From Arabidopsis thaliana (Eukaryota; Streptophyta; Magnoliopsida; Brassicales; Brassicaceae), in contig NC_003076.8 in NCBI RefSeq assembly GCF_000001735.4, positions 21,827,835-21,891,834 on the forward strand: a DNA stretch of 64,000 bases, written 5' to 3'. The position numbers and the translations under genes were made by a program. The notes under the pieces were generated by a model, which saw only the letters and a list, made by a program, of their open reading frames with translations, did no database searches and had not been told where the DNA came from. Shown here one piece after another: positions 49,401 through 60,907 of the stretch; position 1 is the first letter of the stretch; each line of letters starts with the position of its first letter.

Positions 49401-52400
49401 ATGGTGATCATTCTCCTATTGGTCTTCTTTGTTGGTTCTTCTGTGAGCCAACCATGTCATCCCAACGACTTATCTGCGCTCCGGGAATTGGCAGGAGCGT
49501 TGAAGAACAAGTCTGTTACAGAATCTTGGTTAAATGGTTCACGTTGTTGTGAATGGGATGGTGTGTTTTGTGAAGGGAGTGATGTTTCTGGTCGAGTTAC
49601 AAAGTTGGTTTTACCTGAAAAAGGTTTGGAAGGTGTGATTTCGAAGTCTTTAGGGGAGTTGACTGAGCTGCGAGTACTTGATCTATCTCGTAACCAGCTT
49701 AAAGGCGAAGTACCAGCGGAGATTTCTAAGTTAGAGCAGCTTCAAGTTCTTGATTTGAGTCATAACCTGTTATCAGGGTCTGTTTTGGGAGTGGTTTCGG
49801 GTTTAAAGCTGATTCAGTCGCTGAACATTTCGAGCAATTCGCTTAGCGGGAAGTTATCGGATGTTGGAGTGTTTCCTGGTCTTGTGATGCTTAATGTAAG
49901 CAACAATTTGTTTGAGGGTGAGATTCATCCTGAACTCTGTAGCTCATCTGGTGGGATACAGGTTCTTGATTTATCGATGAATCGTTTGGTGGGGAATCTT
50001 GATGGCTTGTACAACTGCAGCAAATCTATTCAACAGCTCCATATCGACAGCAACAGATTGACGGGCCAACTTCCGGATTATCTTTATTCGATCCGGGAGT
50101 TGGAGCAACTATCACTCTCTGGAAACTACTTATCCGGAGAGTTAAGCAAGAACTTGAGCAATCTCTCTGGTCTGAAGTCTCTGTTGATATCAGAGAACCG
50201 GTTTTCGGATGTAATTCCAGATGTTTTTGGTAACCTCACTCAATTGGAACACCTCGACGTGAGCTCCAACAAGTTCTCGGGAAGGTTTCCGCCAAGTTTA
50301 TCCCAATGCTCGAAGCTGCGGGTTCTTGATCTTAGGAACAACTCGTTATCCGGTTCTATCAATCTTAACTTCACTGGATTTACCGATCTTTGCGTGCTTG
50401 ATCTCGCCAGTAATCATTTCTCTGGACCTCTTCCTGATTCCCTTGGCCACTGTCCCAAGATGAAGATCTTGAGTTTGGCGAAAAACGAGTTTCGCGGCAA
50501 AATCCCTGACACCTTCAAGAATCTGCAGTCTCTCTTGTTCCTGTCCTTATCCAACAACAGCTTTGTGGATTTTTCTGAGACAATGAATGTGCTGCAACAT
50601 TGCAGAAACCTCTCCACTCTTATTCTCTCAAAGAACTTCATCGGCGAGGAAATACCAAACAACGTCACTGGTTTCGACAACCTCGCGATTTTAGCGCTAG
50701 GAAATTGCGGTCTTAGAGGTCAGATTCCGAGCTGGCTATTGAACTGCAAGAAGCTGGAAGTTCTTGATCTCTCTTGGAATCACTTTTACGGAACTATCCC
50801 TCATTGGATTGGTAAGATGGAGAGTTTGTTCTACATAGACTTCTCAAACAACACTTTGACCGGAGCAATCCCGGTAGCCATAACCGAGCTCAAGAACCTA
50901 ATCCGTCTAAACGGAACCGCTTCTCAGATGACCGACTCTTCTGGAATTCCTCTCTACGTAAAGCGGAACAAGAGCTCCAACGGTCTTCCATATAACCAAG
51001 TTTCAAGATTCCCGCCATCTATCTATTTGAATAATAACCGTCTCAACGGGACGATCTTGCCAGAGATAGGACGTTTGAAAGAGCTTCACATGCTGGACTT
51101 GAGCAGGAACAACTTCACTGGGACGATACCTGATTCCATTTCAGGGCTTGACAATTTGGAGGTTCTTGATTTATCTTACAATCATCTCTACGGTTCGATT
51201 CCTCTGTCTTTTCAGAGTCTCACTTTCTTGTCGAGGTTCAGCGTAGCGTATAACCGTCTCACTGGCGCGATTCCATCTGGAGGTCAGTTCTACAGCTTCC
51301 CGCACTCAAGCTTCGAAGGAAACTTAGGACTTTGTCGCGCGATTGATTCTCCTTGCGATGTTCTGATGAGTAACATGTTGAATCCGAAAGGTTCTTCGCG
51401 TAGGAATAACAATGGCGGAAAGTTCGGGAGAAGCAGCATTGTTGTACTTACCATAAGTCTAGCCATTGGGATTACTCTACTTCTTTCTGTTATTCTGTTA
51501 AGGATTTCAAGAAAAGATGTGGATGATCGAATCAATGACGTTGATGAGGAGACTATCAGCGGGGTTTCGAAAGCTCTCGGGCCATCAAAGATTGTGCTTT
51601 TCCATAGCTGTGGATGTAAAGATCTAAGTGTTGAGGAGTTGTTGAAGTCTACGAACAATTTCAGCCAGGCTAACATTATAGGATGTGGCGGATTTGGTCT
51701 TGTGTACAAAGCTAATTTTCCCGATGGCTCGAAAGCAGCAGTCAAGAGGCTTTCTGGTGACTGTGGGCAGATGGAACGTGAATTCCAAGCGGAAGTTGAA
51801 GCATTGTCTCGAGCGGAACATAAGAATCTAGTCTCTCTTCAAGGCTACTGCAAGCATGGAAACGATAGGCTGCTTATTTACTCGTTTATGGAGAATGGAA
51901 GTTTGGATTATTGGCTGCATGAGCGGGTAGATGGGAATATGACTCTTATATGGGATGTGAGATTGAAGATAGCTCAAGGCGCAGCGCGAGGGCTTGCTTA
52001 CTTGCATAAAGTCTGTGAACCTAATGTTATACATAGGGATGTGAAGTCTAGTAACATTTTGTTAGATGAGAAGTTTGAAGCTCATCTTGCGGATTTTGGG
52101 TTAGCGAGGTTGCTTAGGCCGTATGATACTCACGTGACGACTGATTTGGTTGGGACATTGGGTTATATTCCTCCTGAGTATAGCCAGTCTTTGATTGCAA
52201 CATGTAGAGGAGACGTTTACAGTTTTGGCGTTGTGCTTTTGGAGCTAGTTACGGGTCGTAGACCTGTAGAAGTCTGTAAAGGGAAAAGTTGCAGAGATTT
52301 GGTGTCTCGGGTGTTTCAAATGAAGGCTGAGAAGCGTGAAGCTGAGCTTATCGATACAACAATACGCGAAAATGTGAACGAGAGAACGGTTTTGGAGATG

Positions 52401-52511
52401 TTGGAGATTGCTTGCAAATGCATTGATCATGAGCCTAGAAGGAGACCACTGATCGAAGAAGTCGTTACTTGGCTTGAAGATCTTCCTATGGAGTCTGTTC
52501 AACAACAATGA
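49401..52511 (+). CDS. PSKR2: Phytosulfokine receptor 2, LRR receptor kinase
   Basis: Intronless 1036-residue LRR-X receptor-like kinase. The start at 49401 (MVIILLLVFFVGSSVS) is the first ATG of the frame and begins a signal peptide. Next come a Cys-pair cap (RCCEWDGVFC), about 21 leucine-rich repeats with an island domain at roughly residues 505-540 (TASQMTDSSGIPLYVKR), one membrane span (residues 678-702) and a kinase domain. The kinase has the Gly loop GCGGFGLVY, Lys782 (AAVKRL), HRDVKSSN (His878, Asp880), DFG (Asp898) and GTLGYIPPEY, so it should be active. It binds the sulfated pentapeptide phytosulfokine at the cell surface with a SERK/BAK1 co-receptor, promoting growth and tuning immunity. 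A guanylate cyclase centre has been proposed inside the PSKR kinase domain. Known as AT5G53890. Confidence 0.97.
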   Translation: MVIILLLVFFVGSSVSQPCHPNDLSALRELAGALKNKSVTESWLNGSRCCEWDGVFCEGSDVSGRVTKLVLPEKGLEGVISKSLGELTELRVLDLSRNQLKGEVPAEISKLEQLQVLDLSHNLLSGSVLGVVSGLKLIQSLNISSNSLSGKLSDVGVFPGLVMLNVSNNLFEGEIHPELCSSSGGIQVLDLSMNRLVGNLDGLYNCSKSIQQLHIDSNRLTGQLPDYLYSIRELEQLSLSGNYLSGELSKNLSNLSGLKSLLISENRFSDVIPDVFGNLTQLEHLDVSSNKFSGRFPPSLSQCSKLRVLDLRNNSLSGSINLNFTGFTDLCVLDLASNHFSGPLPDSLGHCPKMKILSLAKNEFRGKIPDTFKNLQSLLFLSLSNNSFVDFSETMNVLQHCRNLSTLILSKNFIGEEIPNNVTGFDNLAILALGNCGLRGQIPSWLLNCKKLEVLDLSWNHFYGTIPHWIGKMESLFYIDFSNNTLTGAIPVAITELKNLIRLNGTASQMTDSSGIPLYVKRNKSSNGLPYNQVSRFPPSIYLNNNRLNGTILPEIGRLKELHMLDLSRNNFTGTIPDSISGLDNLEVLDLSYNHLYGSIPLSFQSLTFLSRFSVAYNRLTGAIPSGGQFYSFPHSSFEGNLGLCRAIDSPCDVLMSNMLNPKGSSRRNNNGGKFGRSSIVVLTISLAIGITLLLSVILLRISRKDVDDRINDVDEETISGVSKALGPSKIVLFHSCGCKDLSVEELLKSTNNFSQANIIGCGGFGLVYKANFPDGSKAAVKRLSGDCGQMEREFQAEVEALSRAEHKNLVSLQGYCKHGNDRLLIYSFMENGSLDYWLHERVDGNMTLIWDVRLKIAQGAARGLAYLHKVCEPNVIHRDVKSSNILLDEKFEAHLADFGLARLLRPYDTHVTTDLVGTLGYIPPEYSQSLIATCRGDVYSFGVVLLELVTGRRPVEVCKGKSCRDLVSRVFQMKAEKREAELIDTTIRENVNERTVLEMLEIACKCIDHEPRRRPLIEEVVTWLEDLPMESVQQQ

Positions 52512-52791
52512 AAAACTCCTCTATAAGTAGCTTTCTTAGTTTCTTGTGAATGAAAGAGTGTAGATCACTGGTTTTAATCTAAGAAACTTGGGGTATACAT
52601 GTAAAGCAAAGAACTTTTTTTTTTGACTCAACATAGTGATCAGACTTTTCTCATGTCACAGTCCTTATGACACTTGGGAATCAACCTGACAAGCCACCTG
52701 TTCCTTCTCTGGACACTAACTTGATCCTGAGGTACTTGTGTGAGAGTATATGTAATGTAACAGAGTCGTGTTCTGATGTCTGTAACAAAAA

Positions 52792-53282
52792 ATGGCGGCT
52801 TTGTTTAATGTTAAGAGAGGAATCATAAACATCTACAGAACATCGCCGAGACAGCACAACAACAACACTCTTCAGTTCTCTCGTTGCTTCACCTCTCAAG
52901 TAAGAGGCGAAAATATTCTTACTTGCTCTGCTTTTTCTGATTCAGTTGTTGTATTGTAACCTAATCAGCTAACTCAGAAGAGCTTGAACACTCTCTCCAG
53001 GGAAGCAATGGAGGTGGAGAGTCATCTGCGAGTATGAACGAGGCGAGACAAGAGGCGATGGGAACAAGCACAGATGCTAAGGCACCTGATGTTTCACTCA
53101 GCTATGCAGCGGATACTGCGAAAGAAGGGTTAAAACAAGCCATGGATAAAGCCAAGAAAAAGAGCGGAGACGCTGCCACGGAGGAGGCAGCAACGGTTGC
53201 AGGCGGCGAGGACGAGAGTGAAGAGAATGTGACAGTGGGTGAGATAGGAACTCTTAAAGGGAAAAATCAATCTTCAAGCTGA
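52792..53282 (+). CDS. Small protein with probable mitochondrial presequence, LEA-like
   Basis: Two exons (52792-52899, 53001-53282) joined in phase at CAA/GGA give 129 residues. The N-terminus (MAALFNVKRGIINIYRTSPR, ... SRCFTSQ) is basic, lacks acidic residues and ends in a typical presequence-like RCF, which suggests mitochondrial import. The rest is hydrophilic and Ala/Lys/Glu/Ser-rich with a short amphipathic helix (YAADTAKEGLKQAMDKAKKK) like group-3 LEA repeats, ending in an acidic tail (GGEDESEENVTVGEIG). It starts about 280 bases after the PSKR2 stop on the same strand. Family unknown; the targeting is inferred. Confidence 0.72.
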
Positions 53283-53540
53283 AAAATATGTCTCTACTCT
53301 GTATGTTAGGACTTAAAAGCCAAATCTATAACGTGTTTTTAAAGTATCTTCAAATGTTAAAAGAGTGTTGACATAAAAGGAGAAACAATCAGACAATATG
53401 GTACAATAACAACAACAACAACAAGAAGGAAGAAACAACGAACAGAGAGTTTCATGTATTTATAACAAGCATAAGCTAATAACTAGCATCGAGAGCTTTT
53501 AGTTTAATCTGTCCTTAAACCTGAATCTTGAACATGTCAA

Positions 53541-55299
53541 TCACCTCAAAAACGTCTCCATAACGTCAGGGAACAAACCCGAGTTGCTTCCAGAGTTATT
53601 GTTCCTAAACTCCAGTGGTTGTTGCTGATCAAGCGAGGTTGATGATGACGAAGAATCCATTCGAGCTGGCAATGTATAGCTTCTTCTAAACTTGTTAGGA
53701 TGATGACCTTCAAGGTTCAAGAACTCGTTCTGGTTTTCGACATTCATCGGGTTCTGCTCCTGGTTAAACAAAAGCCTACTAGCTTCATCTGCACGTCCAG
53801 TCAACGCATTGAACAACGACAAACCATTAGGCCATTTGATGTCGTCTTCATGCTCTTCCATTGGAGGAAGCATCTGAGGAGGAACATTGTTATCTTGAAG
53901 GAAACCGAATCTAGCTGAAGCAGGTAGTTGGTTCTGAAAGCTAGGGGAAGGTAACAAAGGTGAGTGTGATCCCCAGTTAAAACCTTGAGACTGAGGTATC
54001 TGGTTTGGAACCGTGGAAGAAGATGGAGTCGCGGTTCGGTTTGAAGAGAAGAGCTGTGAGAGGTAAAAACCTGATCTGTAACCAATTGATTCAAACATTT
54101 GCCTCATCCTTAGCACAAAATGAAGATCTTCTGGAATCTGAAGAAACAAAACAACGACTGATCACACACACACCGCATAACCGAGTCGAAAAAGCGATAA
54201 TATGAAACCGTAAGAGAAAGAACTCACAATCTTGCAAGAACCTAGCTGTAACAGACCATGTCCAGCTTGAATCACAGCAATTGTCTGGTCAAATAAAACA
54301 CTGTTAAGGTAAGATCAAGAACAGTATATAACCAAAAGAAGTTTGATTATATTTACCTGAATGCCTGATTCGAATTGGTCGGTCCATTCTGGAGGAAGCT
54401 GCAATAAATTTTTGACTTTTAAGTGTAAGGTAGCCATCAGGATCATAAATTTCTACATCTAACCAAAAAATAAAATTTAAGATTGAAAACGTACAGCATC
54501 AAAAGAACTTTGCCAGTAATTAGCAAGATTTGGTTCAGATTCAGATGGTTCTTTGAAAACCCACTTGTGACATTTATCAGAAGCAACTTTACCCATCAAT
54601 CTGCAGATATATCACATGAACATCACAAGATCATAATAACTTGTGTTGTAAATAATTATATCTTTAATCATAAGTTAAGTGATTAGGGTGTGTTTATATA
54701 ATCTAATTATCTTTTGGTCCATAATTACTTATATATAACACCTACCCAGTACCCACCCTTCTCCATAATTATATAACTGAATGGACATCTTGCTGAAAGC
54801 TTTTCTGACAAGATCTTCTTCATGACCTTCAATGTCTGTTTCCAGACAAAGATCTTCACTTCTTCCTCCACCACAAAACCCATCTTCCCACATCAACATC
54901 CTTTTTAATTAATCATCACAGACAAAAACAGTTTCAGAAAGTCTAAAACAGAGCTGCTCTGTTTCTGTCTCTCTTGTACTAAAAAGCAGAGGAAGGATAT
55001 AAAGACACCAAAAAAAACTCACAAGCTGCCACTTTCATCACCAATCTTGCAGCCATTACCACCACGGACCCTCCTGAAATCAGAAAGTGGAACATAAAAA
55101 AGGTAAAGAAACAGAGAAAGATTGATGAACAGAGAGAGAAAGAGAGAGAGAGAAGTGTGTACGGTCGGGGACGAATGGTCCAGAAGACAGAGTAAATCCA
55201 GTCGGAGTTAAAACAGACGCTTCTAAGTGCTTCATGAAGTGCCATCATTCCTACAGCATCTTTGCTTCTATCTCCTCCTCCAACTCCTGAGCCCACCAT
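53541..55299 (-). CDS. WNK-related protein with bHLH-MYC_N-type domain
   Basis: Seven exons on the minus strand (55163-55299, 55023-55073, 54757-54900, 54495-54600, 54357-54398, 54228-54284, 53541-54137), 377 residues. I chose the ATG at 55299 (MVGSGVGGGDRSKDAVGMMA); the frame stays open upstream but has no ATG. Residues 15-200 resemble the N-terminal region of MYC/LHW-type bHLH factors (ALHEALRSVCFNSDWIYSVF, LYNYGEGLMGKVASDKCHKW, IAVIQAGHGLLQLGSCKI). The C-terminal half is disordered, Ser/Asn/Gln-rich, with RRSYTLPARM near the end. Databases call this family WNK-related, but no kinase motif (Gly loop, HRD, DFG) and no bHLH helix pair is present. It is more likely a transcription co-regulator. 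Recalled as AT5G53900. Confidence 0.88.
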
Positions 55300-58190
55300 G
55301 TCTCTCTCTTTGTCTTTCTCTGTCTCTCTTACTTCAGAGTTCTCCAAAGACACAGTTTCTTTTGTCAAGAATCATCACAAGTCTTTAGCTTTCTTCAGAC
55401 AGAGTCTCTTTTGTTTCCAAATATTTTAAAGAAAAAAAAATAAGTTATCTTTTCTCTGCGAGAGCAAAAGAGTTTTGTCAACCACAGACTCGCTCTTACT
55501 TTCTCTCACTACTGTTCTTTTTCTTTTTTCTTCTGAGTCTTTTTTAGTGAAACAGAATTATGTTAATCGAAATCCCGGCGACAAGTTAGGGTTTAGCCGT
55601 TTAGGGATATATATATTTATATATAATATTATTTATTTGTTTGGAATATCCGTAAATATTATTTCTTTTAAGGTTTATCACGATTGTCATAATGTCATCT
55701 CCACTTATCGATTTGCAATTCATAAATATTTGGTCCACCTATTAGTACTGAAATATTTTGTCTTAAATTTTAATCTTCTTTTATCACGTTTTCCTATTTT
55801 TCAATATTTATACTTAATGAAGAAATTATTTATCCGAAAATATTTGTATGACTATTATTATTTTTTTTTTTAATAAATTTTTGGTCGTTGGATATTTTTT
55901 GATTATTTTAATTATCGTTGGTTATGCGAGTTTAAATCATAATTTAAATTTGATATAGTAATTCACTATTAAAATTATTATATGATATATTAGGATTTTA
56001 AAAAGTATTTTGATTTTCAAAATTGTTCATTTTACAAAAAAAAAGATTTAACTAGTTTGAAATTTCGGGTTTTGTTAAAAGAAAAATATGTTCCATTTAA
56101 AACATGAATAAACTTTGTCACAATTGCATATTTGTCAATTGAAAAATAAAAATAGAAAATAGAAAATTTGAGACAGTGGGGACAAGTATTATCTTCTTTC
56201 TGGCTAGCAAGACAAATGTAGGTGTTGAGGGATGACAAAAGTGGTTCTGTTTTTGTTTTCCCCTCTCATCACTCACTACCATCTCTCTTTTAGATTATTA
56301 TTTTACCCTTCATCTCCCACATAATTACATACCCGAGAATAGTTTGTTTTTGTTTTTAATGGACCATTTCATCTCCTAAGTGTGGACCATTTCATCTCCA
56401 TCTCACAACGGTTCATGCCAAAGTTTAAGTTTAAGTTTAAAAGAGCAAAAAAGATAGAAAAATCTAAATTTGGTTTTGTGTATGCTTCGTAGCTTAATGA
56501 ACACATTACGGTACACATTATTAAAATCCGGCCCAAAACTAGTTCCATTTACGATTTTCCGATCAATCATGTTACGTTGTTTTAGTTATAACTTAAACTT
56601 TAGAAGGATATTCGAGATGACATGAAGATGACATTCTAAAGAACTCTTGATTATATGTTCTTTTAGTAGATTACGTACATTTTATTGGGACATGCATGGA
56701 AGTCCAGGTTGGCCTCCTGTTGAGAGGAGGTATATCCAACCTAGATGGAATGTGGTCACCTCACACTTACTTAAAACATGCTTTGTGTTATTCAAGAGAA
56801 AACATATGAAACATCTCCAAATTTTCAAAATTGGGTAAACTCCGCATGAATAAAGATAAGTAAGTGAAACATCGTAAAACATTTTAACTATTAATCTTGT
56901 TTGACAAATTTATAAGGATTTCCCGTTATCTTTGTATAATTAAGCAGTTAAAAATAAGTATTTAAAAACTCATGGCACAGTTTTTTTTTTGTTTGCTCCA
57001 TGGAACATGAAGTTAGATATAAGTAAAATATGGCAGATTAAGTGTATATATGTACTGTATTGTATTTTGAAGATCATGTAAAAAAATATTAATAGAAAAA
57101 TTAAAAGTTTTGAAGAAAATAAGAAAATCTAGTGGAGCTTTAGAACTAGATAAAACCAGAAATTGAGAAAGCATAAAAGACTTTAAGCGAGAGCTAGAAA
57201 GGCACGCGAATGTCACGGTCGATGGTGGAACCAGATGTCAGATTGCATATTTGATATTTATTCATAATTTACCAAATAATTTCGAACTCAGGTAAATTAG
57301 TAAATTGTTTTCAAATTAGGTGATTAAAGGAAGTTAGGAAGTTACTGTGTCGTGTTTAATGTCTTGCTCGAATCTTTTCGTAGCTTGTTTTTTTCAACGT
57401 TTCCAAGTCTTTTTTATGTCTAGTCATTTGATATGTTTTTAACAATGACCCATCATTATCCTTTTAAAAATCTATATTATAATTTTCGCAAATGGTAACT
57501 ACAATATAATTTTCGTAAAAAAATATAAAGATATTGAATTTTTACTCTCAACAACATTTTTCTACAAGACGACGCATGTATTAAAATTTAAAACACAACA
57601 CTATGTACTAGCTTAGCTTCGTAGTTTTTAACTTTTAAAAACTTCATATCTCAAAAATATGATTTAGCTTTAGCATAGTTACATCGTTTTGAAAAGAAAA
57701 GAGTGTAACAAAACGATGTATAAAACTAGTAATGTAGTATCAATAAGCGCTAAGAAAATATAAACAAGTTTCCATTGAAAAAACAAATACAATAATATGG
57801 ATATTTACTTGATGCAATAAAAAAAAAAAAAGTGGAGGTGTAATCTAATATTAATTGTACCAACATTTAAATCCGCATAATTGATACATTATTAAAAAGA
57901 ATATGTGGATATTAGTTTTAACTTAAGAAAAGATATGGTCAATACTGACCATTTGACTATGTAAACAAAGAACAAATACTATACTGATGGAGTATCATAA
58001 AAAGTTACACAGTCCAACTCTTTTAAAAAAGGAGAATATTGCTATAGACATTAGACAATATAGAGATAAAGTTTTTATCAACTTGAATAATAGACCACCT
58101 AATCACTGAGATCTGTCTAAAAATAATTAATTAGAAGAATGTACTAATTTAATCAGATTATTCAGAAAAGATAAGGAGAATATAGGAGGG
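55300..58190. other. Intergenic, no gene supported
   Basis: WNK-related gene leader at the left edge, then AT-rich DNA. A 16-bp phrase GGACCATTTCATCTCC occurs twice at about 56362-56399. A short interrupted hairpin lies at about 56706-56745 (AGGTTGG ... CCAACCT). Nothing coding is seen. Confidence 0.45.
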
Positions 58191-58350
58191 GGTCACGTGA
58201 GCACGTGTCATGAGCAGTGAGTCGGTGCGTCACTAGTCGTGAGGGAAAGCGAAACGCACGAATCGCGGGACTGTGCTTTCTCCGCCTGCGACACTCTTCG
58301 CGTCCTCTCTCGTCTCATCCACGCGCCATCTCCTGCACACACTCGTACGT
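58191..58350. promoter_or_regulatory. G-box/ABRE-rich GC island
   Basis: Two CACGTG cores lie close together (58194-58199 and 58202-58207) inside a 160-base stretch much richer in G and C than its surroundings (GCGTCACTAGTCGTGAGGGA; CCGCCTGCGACACTCTTCGC). It looks like a promoter or conserved non-coding element, yet no gene starts nearby on either strand. Function is unknown. Confidence 0.35.
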
Positions 58351-60392
58351 TAAATAATTTTATTGTGTACTGAAAAAAGTTCGAAGCCTATTATTAAACC
58401 TTGGTTAAGTTCATACGAGCTAGTAAACCGGTTTAGTAGGAATATTTTCATAGCAATAACACAAAAATGTTTCGTCGATTTGGGGTAAAGAATTTACGTT
58501 CGTGTTTTCACATAGATAATATATCAAAGAGTGAGTTTGATATGGCTACGTAAAATAGACTAGAATTCTATGTTAATAACATAAAATATGTATATTTTTG
58601 TTACATAGTTCAAAAGACCAAATCATACATCTAACATCATTATTATCTAAGTAAACAATAGTAAACCTACCTTCCAACGCCAAAACTACTTCTACTATAG
58701 TGCGTTATCAAATAATTTGCGTTACATACAAAATGAAAGCTTAGAGGAAATGAAATGAAATTAAGAATATTTGATTTCCCCTTAATCAGACAGACAAAGA
58801 GAACGTTGGCGCGTGGATACCATAAAGCGTGTGGAAGAGGAAACTGAAAACATTATTTTTTTGTTTTTGTTTTGGAGAATCATCAAATCAACTAGGGCTC
58901 CCGCATTGACCGGTTCAATCCTGGATGGATCTAACCTCTCTTTTACGACCTAGGGTGGGTCCTGATTCGTATCTTATTGTGTGTTTTCTGCATATATTTG
59001 TTTATTTAGTCTCAAAGTTGATAAAGCAAGTCTTAATTCTTAGACGGTCAGACTCAGACAGAGACCTCAGTCGTAAAAAAACAATTCTTAGACCTAAATA
59101 TATAATTAATCAATAGTGTAATGACCCATTGTGAACTAATTCGCTGCATCTAACTGTGAGTACCTATTATTGTTTTATAAAGCCGCAATAATCGTAAATA
59201 TCACTTTTGACTTCAATTTTCAATTTTACAAATTATCCTTTATTCTAGATTACGAACTTTGATTTGTTTTCAAATTGAATACTTTTCCTAAAGAAAAAAG
59301 CAAGCTAGGAAGAAGCAGTAACTATATAGAGAGGTAACCTAGTGATAGTGTTTCAATAATCAACAATGAACGCATATTTGTGTTTCAAGTACACCTACTA
59401 CTACTGGTCACATTTTGTGTTACCAATGTAGTTTCTTTTGTAAAAGTGAGGAAATAGTGAACAAATTAAAGTATTCAATATTATAACAAATGGTTGACGT
59501 GTAAATTAGATGCAAAATGGATACGTAAACAGCAAGAGGAGACATGGTTTTCAGAGACGCTTTGTGTTTATTACCAACAAGGCAACAACGCAGCTTTCTT
59601 AGGTCTATAAGCATGATGTGAGTTCTTTTAGCTTTTTGCAACACTTTTAAATAGAAAAACAACAAATTTGTGAGTTTCTAATCAAATAAAAAACAGTTCT
59701 TTAGTTTTTTTTTTTTTTTTTTAATTGATTCTACATAAACTACTATTTCCTAATCCTTTAGATCAGCATGGAATATTTTCTATATGTTGTTACACATTGC
59801 GATGGAAGTTAGAGGATGAGATAGGCAAAAATGGAGAGAGTCACTGTCACGTGCGGTTTTTGGGGTGGTTAAGAGTAGAGCGTGCAATATATCTATAGTG
59901 GGAACCAAACTTACTAAAGTACATACGAAGACCACTTCCAAGTTCCACCTTGTGTTCTTCTGTCTTCGACGAAAAAAAAATCTACAGTACTTTGGCTTCT
60001 TTTCATTTTTGTTTGCAGCTTTTTTTTTTCTTTCTCATATTCCAAATTTGTAATGAAAATTAAACTAATTTCAATGTCTACAACAACTACGTGAAACAAC
60101 AACAATTTCTGTATTAACCTTTAAATGTTAGTTTACTTTAAATTTTTCTTATGGCTCAGCCTGTGATGGATAACTGAATCAAACAAATGGCGTCTGGGTT
60201 TAAGAAGATCTGTTTTGGCTATGTTGGACGAAACAAGTGAACTTTTAGGATCAACTTCCGTTTATATACGGAGCTTATATCGAGCAATAAGATAAGTGGG
60301 CTTTTTATGTAATTTAATGGGCTATCGTCCATATATTCACTAATACCCATGCCCAGTACCCATGTATGCGTTTCATATAAGCTCCTAATTTC
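58351..60392. other. Intergenic, no gene supported
   Basis: AT-rich DNA between the GC island and the U3 gene. GGGCTT/GGGCTA words occur at 60299-60335 just before the U3 promoter. No coding sequence is supported. Confidence 0.45.
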
Positions 60393-60435
60393 TCCCACAT
60401 CGCTCAAATCTAAACAAATCTTGTTGTATATATAA
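60393..60435 (+). promoter_or_regulatory. Plant snRNA-type promoter: USE plus TATA
   Basis: The upstream sequence element TCCCACATCG is at 60393-60402 and the TATA box TATATATAA at 60427-60435. They are separated by 24 bases, the spacing that directs RNA polymerase III in dicot plants (Pol II snRNA genes have about ten bases more). U3 is known to be a Pol III transcript in plants, so the layout agrees. Confidence 0.88.
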
Positions 60436-60457
60436 CACTGAGGGAGCACCATTGGTC

Positions 60458-60678
60458 ACGACCTTACTTGAACAGGATCTGTTCTATAGGCTCGTACCTC
60501 TGTTTCCTTGATTTCTCAAGAGACAGGCCCTTAACCCTGGTTGATGAACCATGACCGTGCGGCTAGAGCGTGATTGACGGCTACGATCGTCCTCGGACGC
60601 ATCCGGTGCTGTAGAGGATCGTTACTCGGCTCGGTTTCTACCTTGCCGGGGTGGTCGCACGGCGGTCTGACAGGTCCC
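60458..60678 (+). ncRNA. U3: U3 small nucleolar RNA
   Basis: About 220 bases match plant U3 snoRNA. It begins ACGACCTTACTTGAACAGGA, with the 5' domain that pairs with pre-rRNA, and carries the C' box TGATGA at 60542-60547, box B GAGCGTGA at 60566-60573 and the D box GTCTGA at 60665-60670 near the 3' end. The 5' end is set by distance from the TATA box and by the known plant U3 start; the 3' end is approximate. U3 guides the early cleavages of pre-rRNA within the small-subunit processome in the nucleolus. Its GC content stands out sharply from the surrounding DNA. Confidence 0.95.
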
Positions 60679-60683
60679 TTTCC

Positions 60684-60698
60684 TTTTTTCTTTTTTTT
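60684..60698 (+). terminator. Pol III T-run terminator
   Basis: Two runs of six and eight T (60684-60689, 60691-60698) directly follow the U3 3' end, as expected for a Pol III transcript. Confidence 0.75.
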
Positions 60699-60907
60699 GC
60701 CATAAACTTAAATTTGTATATCGATCATTGTAGATATTGAAAACCTAGAACAAACCAACATCCATGTGAATGTCTTTCATGACTGATTTAGAGATAATTC
60801 TTGAATTTTGGAACTAGAATCTATAATGAGCCTAAATTAAAACATTGTGAATGGTCCCATAGATACTTCACTTGTGTGTAGGATCGGCTCTCTTGATGCG
60901 AGAATAT

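Noticed and set aside
56706-56745. Short hairpin AGGTTGG ... CCAACCT with an inner CCTCC/GGAGG pairing
   Set aside because: The stem is short and interrupted; such structures are common by chance and no RNA gene is indicated.
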